From Aliiglaciecola sp. 3_MG-2023 (GTDB taxonomy: Bacteria > Pseudomonadota > Gammaproteobacteria > Enterobacterales > Alteromonadaceae): a stretch of 64,000 nt of DNA. Both the position numbers and the translations under genes were made by a program. This document shows, one piece after another, positions 41,322 to 51,196 of the stretch; the first letter of the stretch is position 1; the number at the start of each line of letters is the position of its first letter. The notes under the pieces are model-generated. The model was not told the DNA's origin, ran no database searches, and was given only the letters and a program-made list of their open reading frames with translations. The stretch is taken from contig NZ_JAUORV010000020.1 in NCBI RefSeq assembly GCF_030548205.1, positions 1 to 64,000 of the forward strand, given 5' to 3'.

Positions 41322-42917
41322 TTAGAACAATTCGCTTAACTTAAGGGCAATTTTTTCGCCCTGGGCCGCTAATGCTTGTTGCTCTGCCATCAGCGTTTTT
41401 GCTCTGGCTTTTACTTTACTTAAGTTGGTACCTGAGCGTTTAGCGATAGCTGTACCGTAATCTTTATCAGCGTTGTACATGAATGCACTTATATTGATCC
41501 GAACAAGCTCTTTATCAGACGTTGCTAAAGCGCCCCCTAACACTTCAATAAGTCTGGCTTGTTCGTCCTTAGAAAATGAGCGATACAAATCCCCAGCTTG
41601 GCTAAAGTTCAACTGCTTGTAGAAAGGTATTTGCTGATAACTTCCTATCAATGGCATCGCAGAATATTTGTACTGTGTGTCTTCAGCTAAATCAATGTAC
41701 TCACTTGGCTGATAATTAACTTCCCGCTGAGTATTGGTCGGGCGCAGCTTGCCGTGTTGCATGTGGTTATTAATTTTCACATTCTTAGGAGCGTTAATCG
41801 GTATACGGTATGAATTCACACCTAAACGGTATCGTTGGGTATCTGCATAGGCAAACACTCTGCCTTGTAACAATCGATCTTCTGATGGCTCTATACCTGG
41901 TATGACATTGCTCGGTGCAAACGCAGCTTGCTCAGTTTCTTCAAAAAAGTTGTCAGGCACTCGGTTTAATACCATTCTGCCCACTTTGCGAAGGGGTAGC
42001 TTATCTTCTGGCCATACTTTGGTGGCATCAAGGGGGTTAAAATCAAAGTTATTCACATCTTTTGGCGACAACACCTGAATGTATAAATCCCAAGACGCAC
42101 TTTCGCCTTTTTCACCAATGCGAGTATACACATCTGTGGTATGGGGTTGCATGTCTTGCCCCTGCACCGTCATGGCTTCTTTATAGGTGAAATTCTTTAC
42201 GCCTTGATTGGTTTTCCAGCTAAATTTCACATAGTTCATTTCACCTTTGTCATTGACAAATTTGTAGGCGTGAACACTGGAACCATCCATATTTAAGTAA
42301 CTTTTTGGTGTACCGTAGTCAGAAAACAGCATGGTTAGCATTTGTGTTGATTCTGGTACGTGTGAAAAGAAGTCAAACACTCTGGATGCTTTTTGCACAT
42401 TGTCATAAGGTGATGGCTTTAAACTATGAACCATATCTGGAAATTTAATAGCATCGCGTATAAAGAAGATTGGGAAGTTATTACCGACTAAGTCCCAGTT
42501 GCCTTGTTCAGTATAAAACTTCACAGCGAATCCACGAGGATCGCGCAATGTTTCAGGGGATTGGTGGCCGTGAATTACCGCTGAGAAACGAGTAAATACT
42601 TCGGTATTTTTACCTTTCTCCTGGAAAGGAGCTGCCATGGTTAAATCAGACAAATCAGCATAGTTTTCATAATAGCCGTGAATACCCACACCTCGAGCAT
42701 GGACAACCCTTTCAGGTACTCGTTCTCTATCAAAAGCGGCGAGTTTTTCAATTAAGTGACTGTCTTGAAGTAGCACTCCACCCCAAGGACCAGCAGTTTG
42801 AGAGTTTTGGTTGTCACCAATAGGTGCACCGTTTTGTCTTGTCATTGTTGTGTTAGCGAGCGCACTAAAAGACAACAAGATTAAACTTGAAAGGGTTATT
42901 AATTTTTTCATCTTCAT
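41322..42917 (-). CDS. katB: Periplasmic heme catalase KatB
   Basis: The 531-residue protein carries a signal peptide (about 1-22, ending ALA), so the enzyme is exported. Catalase landmarks are present: RVVHARG with the distal His, FPIFFIRDAIKFPD with the distal Asn region, and the proximal heme Tyr motif in YADTQRYRLG. The length fits small-subunit monofunctional catalases plus signal. It decomposes hydrogen peroxide in the periplasm. The adjacent ankB supports the KatB name. Confidence 0.93.
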   Translation of the reverse strand: MKMKKLITLSSLILLSFSALANTTMTRQNGAPIGDNQNSQTAGPWGGVLLQDSHLIEKLAAFDRERVPERVVHARGVGIHGYYENYADLSDLTMAAPFQEKGKNTEVFTRFSAVIHGHQSPETLRDPRGFAVKFYTEQGNWDLVGNNFPIFFIRDAIKFPDMVHSLKPSPYDNVQKASRVFDFFSHVPESTQMLTMLFSDYGTPKSYLNMDGSSVHAYKFVNDKGEMNYVKFSWKTNQGVKNFTYKEAMTVQGQDMQPHTTDVYTRIGEKGESASWDLYIQVLSPKDVNNFDFNPLDATKVWPEDKLPLRKVGRMVLNRVPDNFFEETEQAAFAPSNVIPGIEPSEDRLLQGRVFAYADTQRYRLGVNSYRIPINAPKNVKINNHMQHGKLRPTNTQREVNYQPSEYIDLAEDTQYKYSAMPLIGSYQQIPFYKQLNFSQAGDLYRSFSKDEQARLIEVLGGALATSDKELVRINISAFMYNADKDYGTAIAKRSGTNLSKVKARAKTLMAEQQALAAQGEKIALKLSELF

Positions 42918-43023
42918 TTTACATCCTATTTATCTATAACTTGGGAAGCCCCAATAGAGTGCTAGGATAAAAACTAAGTGAAAATTAGTATATTTGATAA
43001 AGCCGAAGTCGAAGTTTGATTTT

Positions 43024-44301
43024 TTAGAACCATGCCTGGAAAGCATCAATAACCTTGTATTGCTCATCAACAACCAACATTTTTCGCCATTTATCAAAGG
43101 TGGTACATGGATGTGAAATGCCAAGTGCGACTATATCCCCCACCTTTAAATGATCGTCTTGAGGTACAGCTAAAAAGCAATGTTGATCATTAATTCGAGT
43201 AATTTGATAACCTTCCTGATCAAGAGTTATGAGTTGATGCTTTAGTCTAGATTTAGCATACAAAGGCTTAGGCAGTCCTTTGTCATAGGAAAAGTCTCGC
43301 TTACCTGCACCTAAAATAACCACACCCGCTTCAGGTTTCGACAACACATAACAGCAAACTTCAATCGCCGCTTCAGACGCGGGCAAGGCAATTTGAGCGT
43401 TAGCCAAGCGTTCATCTATGGCTATTGAGGCTTTTTCGTAAACCCCAGAGTCGCTAAATAAATAGCAACCACTTCTCAGTACGACTTTTACATCTAGTTT
43501 TCCCTGCAAATCGACAAAAGCTGAAGCGCATAAGTCGTAATACTCAGACCCGCCAATAGTAATAATCAATGATTTGTTGGGTAAGATAACTTGCCGCTCT
43601 ACAAATAGTGTTATAGTCGCGTCCAATACCTTAAGAAAATCTCGTACTCGCTGCTCTTTGTGTTCATTCGCGCCTTCAAAAACCGCTTCGTATGCACTAA
43701 AGCCTGCCACCTCCCATTGATTCGCGCTAATGGATTGGATCAGGGCTTTGGCCACTGAAGGTTCTCGAACGCCACATCGTCCACCTTCAGCTCCCAACTC
43801 AATGAGTAATTTAAGTTGGTTTGATTTATTCAAATTGGCCTGTTTTAACAATTCAAAGGCATCTAAAGAATCGACAAAAAGGTAAAGCAACAAGTCAGGG
43901 TACTGAGCGAGCAGTTGTTCAACTTCTTTGATATTCGCGCGACCAACCAATTGATTGGCAAATATGATGTGATTGGCCCCCATCTGAGCAGCTAATCTTA
44001 AATTCATCACATTAGCAACAGTCAACCCCCAGGCTCCATCCACCAATTGTTGTGAAATTAGCTCTGGACTCATGGTCGTTTTAATATGAGGGGCAATAAA
44101 TAGGTTATTTTGTTCAAGCCATTGCTTCATGCGTTCACTATTTTGTTGTAGCGCATGCTGCTTAATTATGGCACAAGGCAAAGGCACATCTTCTTGTAGA
44201 ATATTCCAGCCTGCATTCGCTATTTGTGCACGACTAAAGTGTTGTGCATGCAATGGAAGTCCTTTAAATAGAGGTTTAGGTTGGTAAGCGTCCATGAGCA
44301 T
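43024..44301 (-). CDS. D-serine deaminase/D-threonine aldolase-like PLP enzyme
   Basis: The 425-residue protein belongs to the fold-type III (alanine racemase-like) group: the PLP Lys in IAPHIKTTM (about residue 74), GAEGGRCGVR, and a C-terminal metal-binding end ALGISHPCTTFDKWRKM with the His and Cys that bind zinc in D-serine dehydratase and D-threonine aldolase relatives. It probably acts on a D-amino acid. Substrate choice cannot be read from the sequence. Single gene, with 107 bases to katB downstream. Confidence 0.85.
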   Translation of the reverse strand: MLMDAYQPKPLFKGLPLHAQHFSRAQIANAGWNILQEDVPLPCAIIKQHALQQNSERMKQWLEQNNLFIAPHIKTTMSPELISQQLVDGAWGLTVANVMNLRLAAQMGANHIIFANQLVGRANIKEVEQLLAQYPDLLLYLFVDSLDAFELLKQANLNKSNQLKLLIELGAEGGRCGVREPSVAKALIQSISANQWEVAGFSAYEAVFEGANEHKEQRVRDFLKVLDATITLFVERQVILPNKSLIITIGGSEYYDLCASAFVDLQGKLDVKVVLRSGCYLFSDSGVYEKASIAIDERLANAQIALPASEAAIEVCCYVLSKPEAGVVILGAGKRDFSYDKGLPKPLYAKSRLKHQLITLDQEGYQITRINDQHCFLAVPQDDHLKVGDIVALGISHPCTTFDKWRKMLVVDEQYKVIDAFQAWF

Positions 44302-44403
44302 CCCCTGAATTTCGGCGTGACTAAATGAGAGTTAAGGATGAAAGAGCATCCCATATTTTATACTTTATAATATTAAATAAGGGGAGTTAAAATCGTAAAT
44401 TCC

Positions 44404-47400
44404 TTATCTAGAATTTAATAGTTTAATCACCTCTTCGGCAGCAAGTGGATGATGGAATAGATAACCTTGGTAAAGATCACAGCCCATATTTTGCAGTGTT
44501 TTCAATTGCGAATTGCTTTCTACCCCTTCGGCAACAGTCATCAAGTTTAAGCTTTTGGCTAAATTAATGATAGTCGCACAAATCTCCGCATCTTCGGTTT
44601 TCGAGTCGCATTCATGGACAAAAGAACGGTCAATTTTTAAAATATCCAGTGGCAGCTTTTTAAGGTAGCTCAAGGAAGAGTAGCCTGTACCGAAGTCATC
44701 AATAGAGACTCTGATATTCAGGGCTTTCAATTCTTGTAAAATGGCAATACAACTCTCTATATCCTGAATCAAAATACCTTCTGTAATTTCAAACTCAAGC
44801 AGTTCACCGGGAATTGAATACTTACTTAGTAACTGTTTAACACACTGAATAAAATCTTCTGCAACCAATTGGCGACCTGAAATATTGATGGCGACGGGCA
44901 CCACTTGTGATTTTTCATCGAGCCAATAACGCAATTGTTGAAGAACTTTCGTCATCATGATTTCACCAATTTGCACGATCAAATTACTTTGCTCAGCAAT
45001 GGGTATAAAGGCTTTTGGGGATATATCATCTGAACTTTTTTGCGGCCATCGAATCAATGCCTCCAATGATAATATCTCGCCATCTCCTTTAACTTTGGGT
45101 TGATAGACGACTCTGAATTCATCTTGCTTGATCGCTTGTTCAATTTTTCTTTCAAAACTCATTTCCTGCTGAGCTTTTTGCCCCATTTTTTCGGTATACA
45201 CTTTAAAGTTATCACGACCAAATAATTTTGCGTTATACATAGCAATATCTGCCCGTTGGATTAATTCCTCAGTACCAAACTCACCGCAGTGTGAAACGGC
45301 CACTCCCACACTAGTCGCAATGTGATAATTTTTATCATTCAAGGTAATGGGTTCTCGCATTATGGTTAAGATCCGCTGGGCCTTTTCAGTGATTAAAGAC
45401 TCAGTTAACTCCCCCGTCATAACGACGATAAATTCATCGCCACCTAGGCGCGCGATAATATCTTCTTCGCGACAAATGTTTTTTAAGCGATTAGCGACTT
45501 CACACAATAGATAGTCCCCGGCTTTATGCCCTAAGGTATCGTTGATTTTCTTAAATTTGTCTAAATCCAAAAAAAATAAGGCAATAATCCCTAAATCTTT
45601 TTGGGCTTTTGCCACCTGATAATTTAATTCACTAATTAAGTGGGTGCGATTCGATAAATGGGTTAACGGGTCGTGATACGCTAAAAAGTTCAGTCGCCCT
45701 TGAATTTTTTGTTGTTTGGTAACGTCTCTCAGGTGCAATGTGAATTCATTTACATGGCTTTCGTTTAACTTACTACTGGTGATAGTTACTTCAGCAGGAA
45801 AAGTTTGTCCTGCTGCGCGCTTTAACACTATTTCACTGCGTCTATTGAGTACGAGCCCATTTGACGAAACAAACTGCAACTTTAAACTTTCATTAAATCG
45901 TTGAATATCTTTATCTAAAGCAAAATTGTGAATAAAGCTTCGTTGCATCACCTCGCTTTTCAAACAGCCAAAGGTTCTTTCCGCAGCCGGATTAAATTCG
46001 ATGATATTACCCTGCCAATCAATGGAGACAATGCAGTCCATAGATGAATCTAAAATAGCACTCTTTCGTCTTTCACTTATTTTGAACTGATTTATTGCCT
46101 TTTCACGCTGTATCATCTCTTTTGAAACTTGACTGATAACTTGGTTATATTTGCGCGCTATTTGGCCAACTTCCGTAAACGGCTCCTCTTTTACTTGCAC
46201 AGAAAAATCACCTTTGTTTTGATGATTCTGCATATCTGCTAGCAAGTCTATTAATTCAGTAGATGCTTGATGCTCACTGATATTCAGTCCACTCAGCTCC
46301 TGCTCTTTGGTTACCCTTAATGGTGTTATTCTATTCAAAATATAGAGGATGAGATAACAACTAAAAAAACTAAATATGCCAATCACAACAACCCCCAAAA
46401 GTTGAATTGTGAGTTGTGAGGTAAACGATAAGCCTGTTCCTAATTTAGCTTGTTCGCCAAAAAAGGCGACCGCCAATGTCCCCCAAATACCAGAAAATAG
46501 GTGGGCAGGAATAACATTTAAGGCATCGTCAAGTTTCGCCCAATCCATTAATTTAGAGCCGTATTGCACAACGATACCGGCTACAATTCCTATTATTGCT
46601 GCATCCACAGGCGCAACAGCGTGACAACCCGCGGTTATTGCAACTAAACCGGCAATAACACCATTTAGACTAGCTCCCATATCTACATATTTCTGGCTTC
46701 GCAAATGTATGAATGTAGCGGTTATTCCACCCCAAATCGCAGCAAGACAAGTATTCAGGATGATGTAAGGAACTTGGTCGTCAAATACTAAGGTACTGCC
46801 GCCGTTGAAACCAAACCACCCAAACCAAATAAGTAACGTTCCCAAAGCAGCCAAAGGTAAGTTACTGCCTGAAGGAAATTTTGTATTTTCCTTAAATCGG
46901 TCAATTCGTGGTCCAACAATGAGTACACTGGCCAATGCAACCCAACCGCCCACAGAATGCACTACTGTAGAACCTGCGAAGTCTATAAATCCCAATGACT
47001 CAAGCCAACCTTGATTGTCCATATTATATACACCGGCCCACACCCAATGCCCCACAAAGGGATAAATCAGACCACTTAGTGTTAACGTGATATATATGTA
47101 GCCGGAAAACCGAGTTCGTTCGGCAATAGCCCCCGAGGTTAATGTTGCCGCAGTGCTGCAGAACATCATTTGAAACAAGAAGAAGGTAATCTGAAAAGAA
47201 GAACTGTTATCGCCAAATACAAAGTCGCCAGTGCCAGTCCAGCCACCAAGACTAGGGCCAAACATAATGCCAAATCCAAACAACCAAAAAACACTAGCAG
47301 AAACAATGAAGTCACCAATATTTTTTGCGGCCACATTGATACTGTTTTTGCTACGGGTTCTACCACTTTCCAGGCAAAGAAACCCTGCTTGCATCAAAAA

Positions 47401-47442
47401 CACAAACATCGCTGACAGAAGCAACCAAAAATTATCAGACAA
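44404..47442 (-). CDS. Ammonium transporter domain fused to PAS, GGDEF and EAL domains
   Basis: In this 1012-residue protein, residues 1-370 are a full Amt channel with 11 or so helices, including STVVHSVGGW and IPAHLFSGIWGT, which carry the twin pore histidines. A linker helical region leads to a PAS domain (about 445-565), then GGDEF (RLGGDEFIVVM intact) and EAL (SLEALIRW, with later FEITEG, DDFGTGYSS and EGVES motifs intact). The fusion links ammonium passage or sensing at the membrane to cyclic di-GMP synthesis or breakdown. Both output motifs look functional. No glnK gene is adjacent, unlike amtB operons. Confidence 0.92.
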   Translation of the reverse strand: MSDNFWLLLSAMFVFLMQAGFLCLESGRTRSKNSINVAAKNIGDFIVSASVFWLFGFGIMFGPSLGGWTGTGDFVFGDNSSSFQITFFLFQMMFCSTAATLTSGAIAERTRFSGYIYITLTLSGLIYPFVGHWVWAGVYNMDNQGWLESLGFIDFAGSTVVHSVGGWVALASVLIVGPRIDRFKENTKFPSGSNLPLAALGTLLIWFGWFGFNGGSTLVFDDQVPYIILNTCLAAIWGGITATFIHLRSQKYVDMGASLNGVIAGLVAITAGCHAVAPVDAAIIGIVAGIVVQYGSKLMDWAKLDDALNVIPAHLFSGIWGTLAVAFFGEQAKLGTGLSFTSQLTIQLLGVVVIGIFSFFSCYLILYILNRITPLRVTKEQELSGLNISEHQASTELIDLLADMQNHQNKGDFSVQVKEEPFTEVGQIARKYNQVISQVSKEMIQREKAINQFKISERRKSAILDSSMDCIVSIDWQGNIIEFNPAAERTFGCLKSEVMQRSFIHNFALDKDIQRFNESLKLQFVSSNGLVLNRRSEIVLKRAAGQTFPAEVTITSSKLNESHVNEFTLHLRDVTKQQKIQGRLNFLAYHDPLTHLSNRTHLISELNYQVAKAQKDLGIIALFFLDLDKFKKINDTLGHKAGDYLLCEVANRLKNICREEDIIARLGGDEFIVVMTGELTESLITEKAQRILTIMREPITLNDKNYHIATSVGVAVSHCGEFGTEELIQRADIAMYNAKLFGRDNFKVYTEKMGQKAQQEMSFERKIEQAIKQDEFRVVYQPKVKGDGEILSLEALIRWPQKSSDDISPKAFIPIAEQSNLIVQIGEIMMTKVLQQLRYWLDEKSQVVPVAINISGRQLVAEDFIQCVKQLLSKYSIPGELLEFEITEGILIQDIESCIAILQELKALNIRVSIDDFGTGYSSLSYLKKLPLDILKIDRSFVHECDSKTEDAEICATIINLAKSLNLMTVAEGVESNSQLKTLQNMGCDLYQGYLFHHPLAAEEVIKLLNSR

Positions 47443-47688
47443 CCGATGACCTTAGACATACATTATTTCAGTTAAGTGATGGTCGCTTAGCAAGATCTAT
47501 TCCTGCTGTTTCCCCTTGCAGCCTCTTTTATAATGGCAGCATTGAGCAATGCACCACCAAAACTGTGCAAGCAGTGTTCATATTTCGTGCAAGACTACCA
47601 AAGTGGTGCATGGCTAAGGATAGGTAATTCACACGACTGAAAGACAATTTTAAAAGTGATTATTAAAACCCTATTAATTACTCAGTAA

Positions 47689-48642
47689 TTAGCGAATAGT
47701 ATGACGTTTAACGTGAACTGCATCAGCGAGTTTTTCGGCGACAACCTCCCTAAAAAATTGTGCTAACTCACGGAAGAAAACTCGACCAGGCGCAGTATTT
47801 CGCCAAATTAAATGCTGCTTACGAGTTATTGGAATATTTTCAAGTTCACAGACATGCAGCTCATTGGGGCGATGCAATTCAGAATGCACATACAGCCCGG
47901 GTAAAAAAGAGATACCTACCCCCATCACTACCATTTGTCGCAATGTATCTAAACTAGTGCCTTCATAATCTCGATACATTTGTGCACCAATTTGAGCACA
48001 AATGGTTTGAACTTGATGGTGAAAATGGTGATGACCTTCTAAGGTGAGCACTTTTTCCCCTTGTACATCGGCCGGCTTAACAAAATCTTGGCCTGCCAAA
48101 GGATGATCCCTGGGTATCACCAATTTCAAAGGTTCAGTAAACAACTCTGAGACTATAAATTGCGAAGACTCATGTGTTGAAGGTGATATAATTAAGTCAT
48201 ACTGACCATTAAGCAAACCTTCTTCCAATTGTTGTGGAAACTCTTCTCGTACATAAAACTTTAATTGTTTAAATCGACGATGTAATTCAGGTAATACAAA
48301 CGGCAACAAATAGGGACCTAACGTTGGAGGAACGCCCAAGCGATAGGTAGTGGAGGCACCATCAGTAAGCTCACGGGCAGTGTCATTAAACCGTTGGCCA
48401 GAACGCAAAACTTCTTCAGCAAGAGGTAGCAGCGTATTGCCTTGAGGAGTGAGCAAAGTGCCGCTTCGGTTACGTTCAAATAAACTCAAATTCATTGTTT
48501 TTTCGAGAGCTTGAACTTGAGTCGTTAACGTTGGCTGACTGATCCCTAGACTTTGTGCAGCCCGTCGAAAACTCAAACTTTTGGCCACTGCTACAAAGTA
48601 CTTTAATTGATTTATTGAAGGGAACTTATTGTCTGAGATCAT
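47689..48642 (-). CDS. OxyR-like LysR-family regulator lacking the peroxidatic cysteine
   Basis: I use the ATG at 48642 (317 residues), which has an AGGTACGAAA ribosome site and leaves room for the operator; an ATG at 48678 is less likely. The N-terminal helix-turn-helix (SLSFRRAAQSLGISQPTLTTQV) and the effector domain (GVPPTLGPYLLPFVLPELHRRF) align well with OxyR. In E. coli OxyR the redox pair is Cys 199/Cys 208; here the first position is His within a GHHHFHH run and the second Cys is kept. It faces the carbonic anhydrase/SulP operon and may respond to another signal. Confidence 0.85.
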   Translation of the reverse strand: MISDNKFPSINQLKYFVAVAKSLSFRRAAQSLGISQPTLTTQVQALEKTMNLSLFERNRSGTLLTPQGNTLLPLAEEVLRSGQRFNDTARELTDGASTTYRLGVPPTLGPYLLPFVLPELHRRFKQLKFYVREEFPQQLEEGLLNGQYDLIISPSTHESSQFIVSELFTEPLKLVIPRDHPLAGQDFVKPADVQGEKVLTLEGHHHFHHQVQTICAQIGAQMYRDYEGTSLDTLRQMVVMGVGISFLPGLYVHSELHRPNELHVCELENIPITRKQHLIWRNTAPGRVFFRELAQFFREVVAEKLADAVHVKRHTIR

Positions 48643-48686
48643 TTTCGTACCTGATAATATTTTAGGTTTTTTCATCACACCAACTG

Positions 48687-48724
48687 ATAGCTATTTACTA
48701 TCACGACATAAAGTATACTTCTAT
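48687..48724. promoter_or_regulatory. OxyR-like operator between divergent genes
   Basis: ATAGCTATTTACTAT (48687-48701) fits the OxyR half-operator ATAGnTnnnAnCTAT with one mismatch. A weaker second copy AAAGTATACTTCTAT (48710-48724) follows after eight bases. The region separates the OxyR-like regulator from the carbonic anhydrase gene, the usual site for LysR-type autoregulation and divergent control. Confidence 0.6.
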
Positions 48725-48800
48725 ATGGCTATCAGGTAAAACTAAAAGTGTATTCGAATCGTATAATCAATTTTTAAATAATTTAATAGGAGTGACTATC

Positions 48801-49442
48801 ATGGACCATGTAATTACTGGTGTGGCTAAATTTCAAAAAGAAGTCTTTCCTGACAAAAAGGCTACTTTCCAAAAGTTAGCAAACGGGCAAAACCCTGAAG
48901 TGTTATTTATTACCTGCGCAGATTCGCGAATCGATCCTAATCTTTTGACTCAAACAGATCCCGGTGAACTATTTATTTGCCGAAATGCGGGCAACATTGT
49001 CCCTCCCCACAGTAACGTAACGGGTGGTATTACTGCATCTATCGAGTTCGCAGTGGCAGCGTTAGGTGTATCGCATATCATTGTATGTGGTCATTCTGAC
49101 TGTGGAGCGATGAAAGGTGCGTTGAACCCTGAAAAGCTTGACGGGTTACCTCACGTTAAAGAATGGTTATCTCATAGTCGTTGTGCCTCGGAAGTGGTGA
49201 AAGAAAAATATGGCAGTCTGAACATGGAGCATTTGGAAAAGTTAACCGAAGAGAACGTAGTTCAACAGCTACAACATCTTCGCACTCACCCATCTGTCGC
49301 CGCTAAGTTGGCCACTGGACAAGTGAAACTCCACGGCTGGGTTTATAATATTGAAAACGGTCAAGTGTTAAACTATGACGCCGAAATTGCTAAGTTTGTA
49401 CCTTTGGGGCAAGAAAAAGCAGAAAAACTATCAGTTGCGTAA
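48801..49442 (+). CDS. Beta-class carbonic anhydrase
   Basis: The 213-residue enzyme has the zinc and dyad residues of beta-carbonic anhydrases: CADSRIDP (Cys and the Asp/Arg dyad), NAGN, and IVCGHSDCGAM (His and Cys). It interconverts CO2 and bicarbonate in the cytoplasm. The ATG at 48801 is preceded by AGGAG with an 8-base gap; a GTG at 48792 lies inside that ribosome site and is unlikely. The SulP transporter gene follows after 19 bases, a pairing that suggests bicarbonate supply. Confidence 0.94.
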   Translation: MDHVITGVAKFQKEVFPDKKATFQKLANGQNPEVLFITCADSRIDPNLLTQTDPGELFICRNAGNIVPPHSNVTGGITASIEFAVAALGVSHIIVCGHSDCGAMKGALNPEKLDGLPHVKEWLSHSRCASEVVKEKYGSLNMEHLEKLTEENVVQQLQHLRTHPSVAAKLATGQVKLHGWVYNIENGQVLNYDAEIAKFVPLGQEKAEKLSVA

Positions 49443-49461
49443 TAGCAATTAAGGTCCATTT

Positions 49462-51108
49462 ATGAAATTTGATTTATCAAACTTAAAGGGTGATATAACG
49501 GGCGGTTTAACCGCTGGTATTGTTGCCCTTCCCTTAGCATTGGCTCTAGGTGTTGCGTCGGGCTTGGGCCCGATGGCAGGTCTTTATGGCGCAATTGCAT
49601 TAGGCTTTTTTGCTGCTTTATTTGGCGGAACCCCTTCTCAAATATCCGGTCCAACGGGGCCAATGGTCGTGGTTTTAGCTGGTTTGTTCGCGAGTTTATC
49701 TGGCGATGTGACGCTTATTTTCACTGCGGTAATGCTGGCAGGCCTGTTGCAAATTGCATTTGGTTTGTTGGGAGTCGGCCAATATATCCGATTAGTTCCT
49801 TATCCCGTCATCTCTGGATTTATGAGTGGTATTGGCGCAATTATTATTATCCTTCAACTAGGTCGGTTGTTAGGACATGAGCCTCCAGGTGGCACTATCG
49901 GTGCCCTGAGCTATATGCCCACGGCTTTGGCTGACATTAATTTTGCTACTTTAATACTGGGTATTGGGACATTAGCTATTGCATACAAATGGCCCGCTTC
50001 TTTAGCAAAATATATTCCTGGACCATTAGCAGCCTTAGTGATTGGGACCCTTGCTAGTTTTGCATTTTCTAACGTGCCAGCACTGGGTAATATCCCCACT
50101 GGACTGCCGAGTTTGCATCTACCTGTGTATGAACAAAGTAAATTCCTTCTCGTCCTAGAAGCCGCTTTCATTCTCGCCATATTAGGAGCAATAGATAGTT
50201 TGCTAACATCTTTGGTTGCAGACAATATGACTCGTACTCGCCATGACAGTAAAAAAGAACTTATCGGTCAGGGTATTGGTAACACTGTTGCAGGATTGAT
50301 TGGCGGTATCGCCGGTGCTGGAGCAACCATGCGTACGGTAGTTAACATCCGTACTGGTGGTAAAACCCGTATTTCAGGGATGGTTCATTCCTTTGTGTTG
50401 CTAGCAGTTGTGCTTGGATTAAGTCCATTGGCAGCGAGCATACCTCATGCAGTCTTAGCAGGGATACTTGTTAAAGTAGGTCTAGACATTATTGACTGGA
50501 GTTACTTAAGACGTGCCCACAATGGCCCGCGCTGGGATTTTGCATTGATGATTCTGGTACTAGGACTTACTGTATTTGTTGACTTGATAACGGCAGTTGG
50601 CGTAGGTGTAGTGCTTGCAGCCTTGGCTTTCGTGCGTCAAATTGCACAAATTCAAATTGAAGACTTACAGAAAATCCCTGATACGTTGAATGATCCAAAA
50701 GAGAATGCATTGCTTAAACAAGCAAAAGGAAAAGTCAGTATTTTCAGTTTTGGTGGACCACTGAGCTTTGGTGCTGCGGCTGATGTAGGGCATCACGTTC
50801 GTGATAAAGTAAAACCTGGATCACAGATATTGATAATGGATTTTACCCGCGTACCCACTATGGATGTATCAGCAGGTATGGCCGTTGAAACCGTTGCAAC
50901 AGACGCTAAACTTTCCGGCAGAACACTACTAATTTGCGGTGCCAATGACGACATTCAAAAAGTGCTGATAGGGATTAATGCTGCGCAAACGGATGTAGAG
51001 TCGTTTGATAGTCTATTGGCCGCGTTAGAATACGCAGTCACAATTATTAAGAATGACCCAAATTCACCTAAATCGTTAGGCAATTCGTCAAAATTAGCAG
51101 GAGCTTAA
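49462..51108 (+). CDS. SulP/SLC26-type anion (bicarbonate) transporter with STAS domain
   Basis: The 548-residue protein starts with DLSNLKGDITGGLTAGIVALPLALALG, typical of SulP transporters, and has about 12-14 helices to residue 400, then a C-terminal STAS domain (about 425-530; SIFSFGGPLSFGAA, LIMDFTRVPTMDVSAG). Coupling to a carbonic anhydrase gene suggests Na+-dependent bicarbonate uptake of the BicA kind rather than sulfate uptake. A strong terminator lies downstream. Substrate assignment rests on the neighbour. Confidence 0.9.
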   Translation: MKFDLSNLKGDITGGLTAGIVALPLALALGVASGLGPMAGLYGAIALGFFAALFGGTPSQISGPTGPMVVVLAGLFASLSGDVTLIFTAVMLAGLLQIAFGLLGVGQYIRLVPYPVISGFMSGIGAIIIILQLGRLLGHEPPGGTIGALSYMPTALADINFATLILGIGTLAIAYKWPASLAKYIPGPLAALVIGTLASFAFSNVPALGNIPTGLPSLHLPVYEQSKFLLVLEAAFILAILGAIDSLLTSLVADNMTRTRHDSKKELIGQGIGNTVAGLIGGIAGAGATMRTVVNIRTGGKTRISGMVHSFVLLAVVLGLSPLAASIPHAVLAGILVKVGLDIIDWSYLRRAHNGPRWDFALMILVLGLTVFVDLITAVGVGVVLAALAFVRQIAQIQIEDLQKIPDTLNDPKENALLKQAKGKVSIFSFGGPLSFGAAADVGHHVRDKVKPGSQILIMDFTRVPTMDVSAGMAVETVATDAKLSGRTLLICGANDDIQKVLIGINAAQTDVESFDSLLAALEYAVTIIKNDPNSPKSLGNSSKLAGA

Positions 51109-51162
51109 TAAGTAAGTATTGCGATGACTTGTTTTAAAAGTTAAGTGATAAGTAGATGTAAA

Positions 51163-51196
51163 GCGCGCTGCACCTTTGGGTACAGCGCGTTTTTTT
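51163..51196 (+). terminator. Rho-independent terminator after the SulP gene
   Basis: CGCGCTG (51164-51170) pairs with CAGCGCG (51183-51189), with a 12-base loop, followed by seven T residues. It ends the carbonic anhydrase/SulP transcript and abuts the converging glyA stop. Confidence 0.9.
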
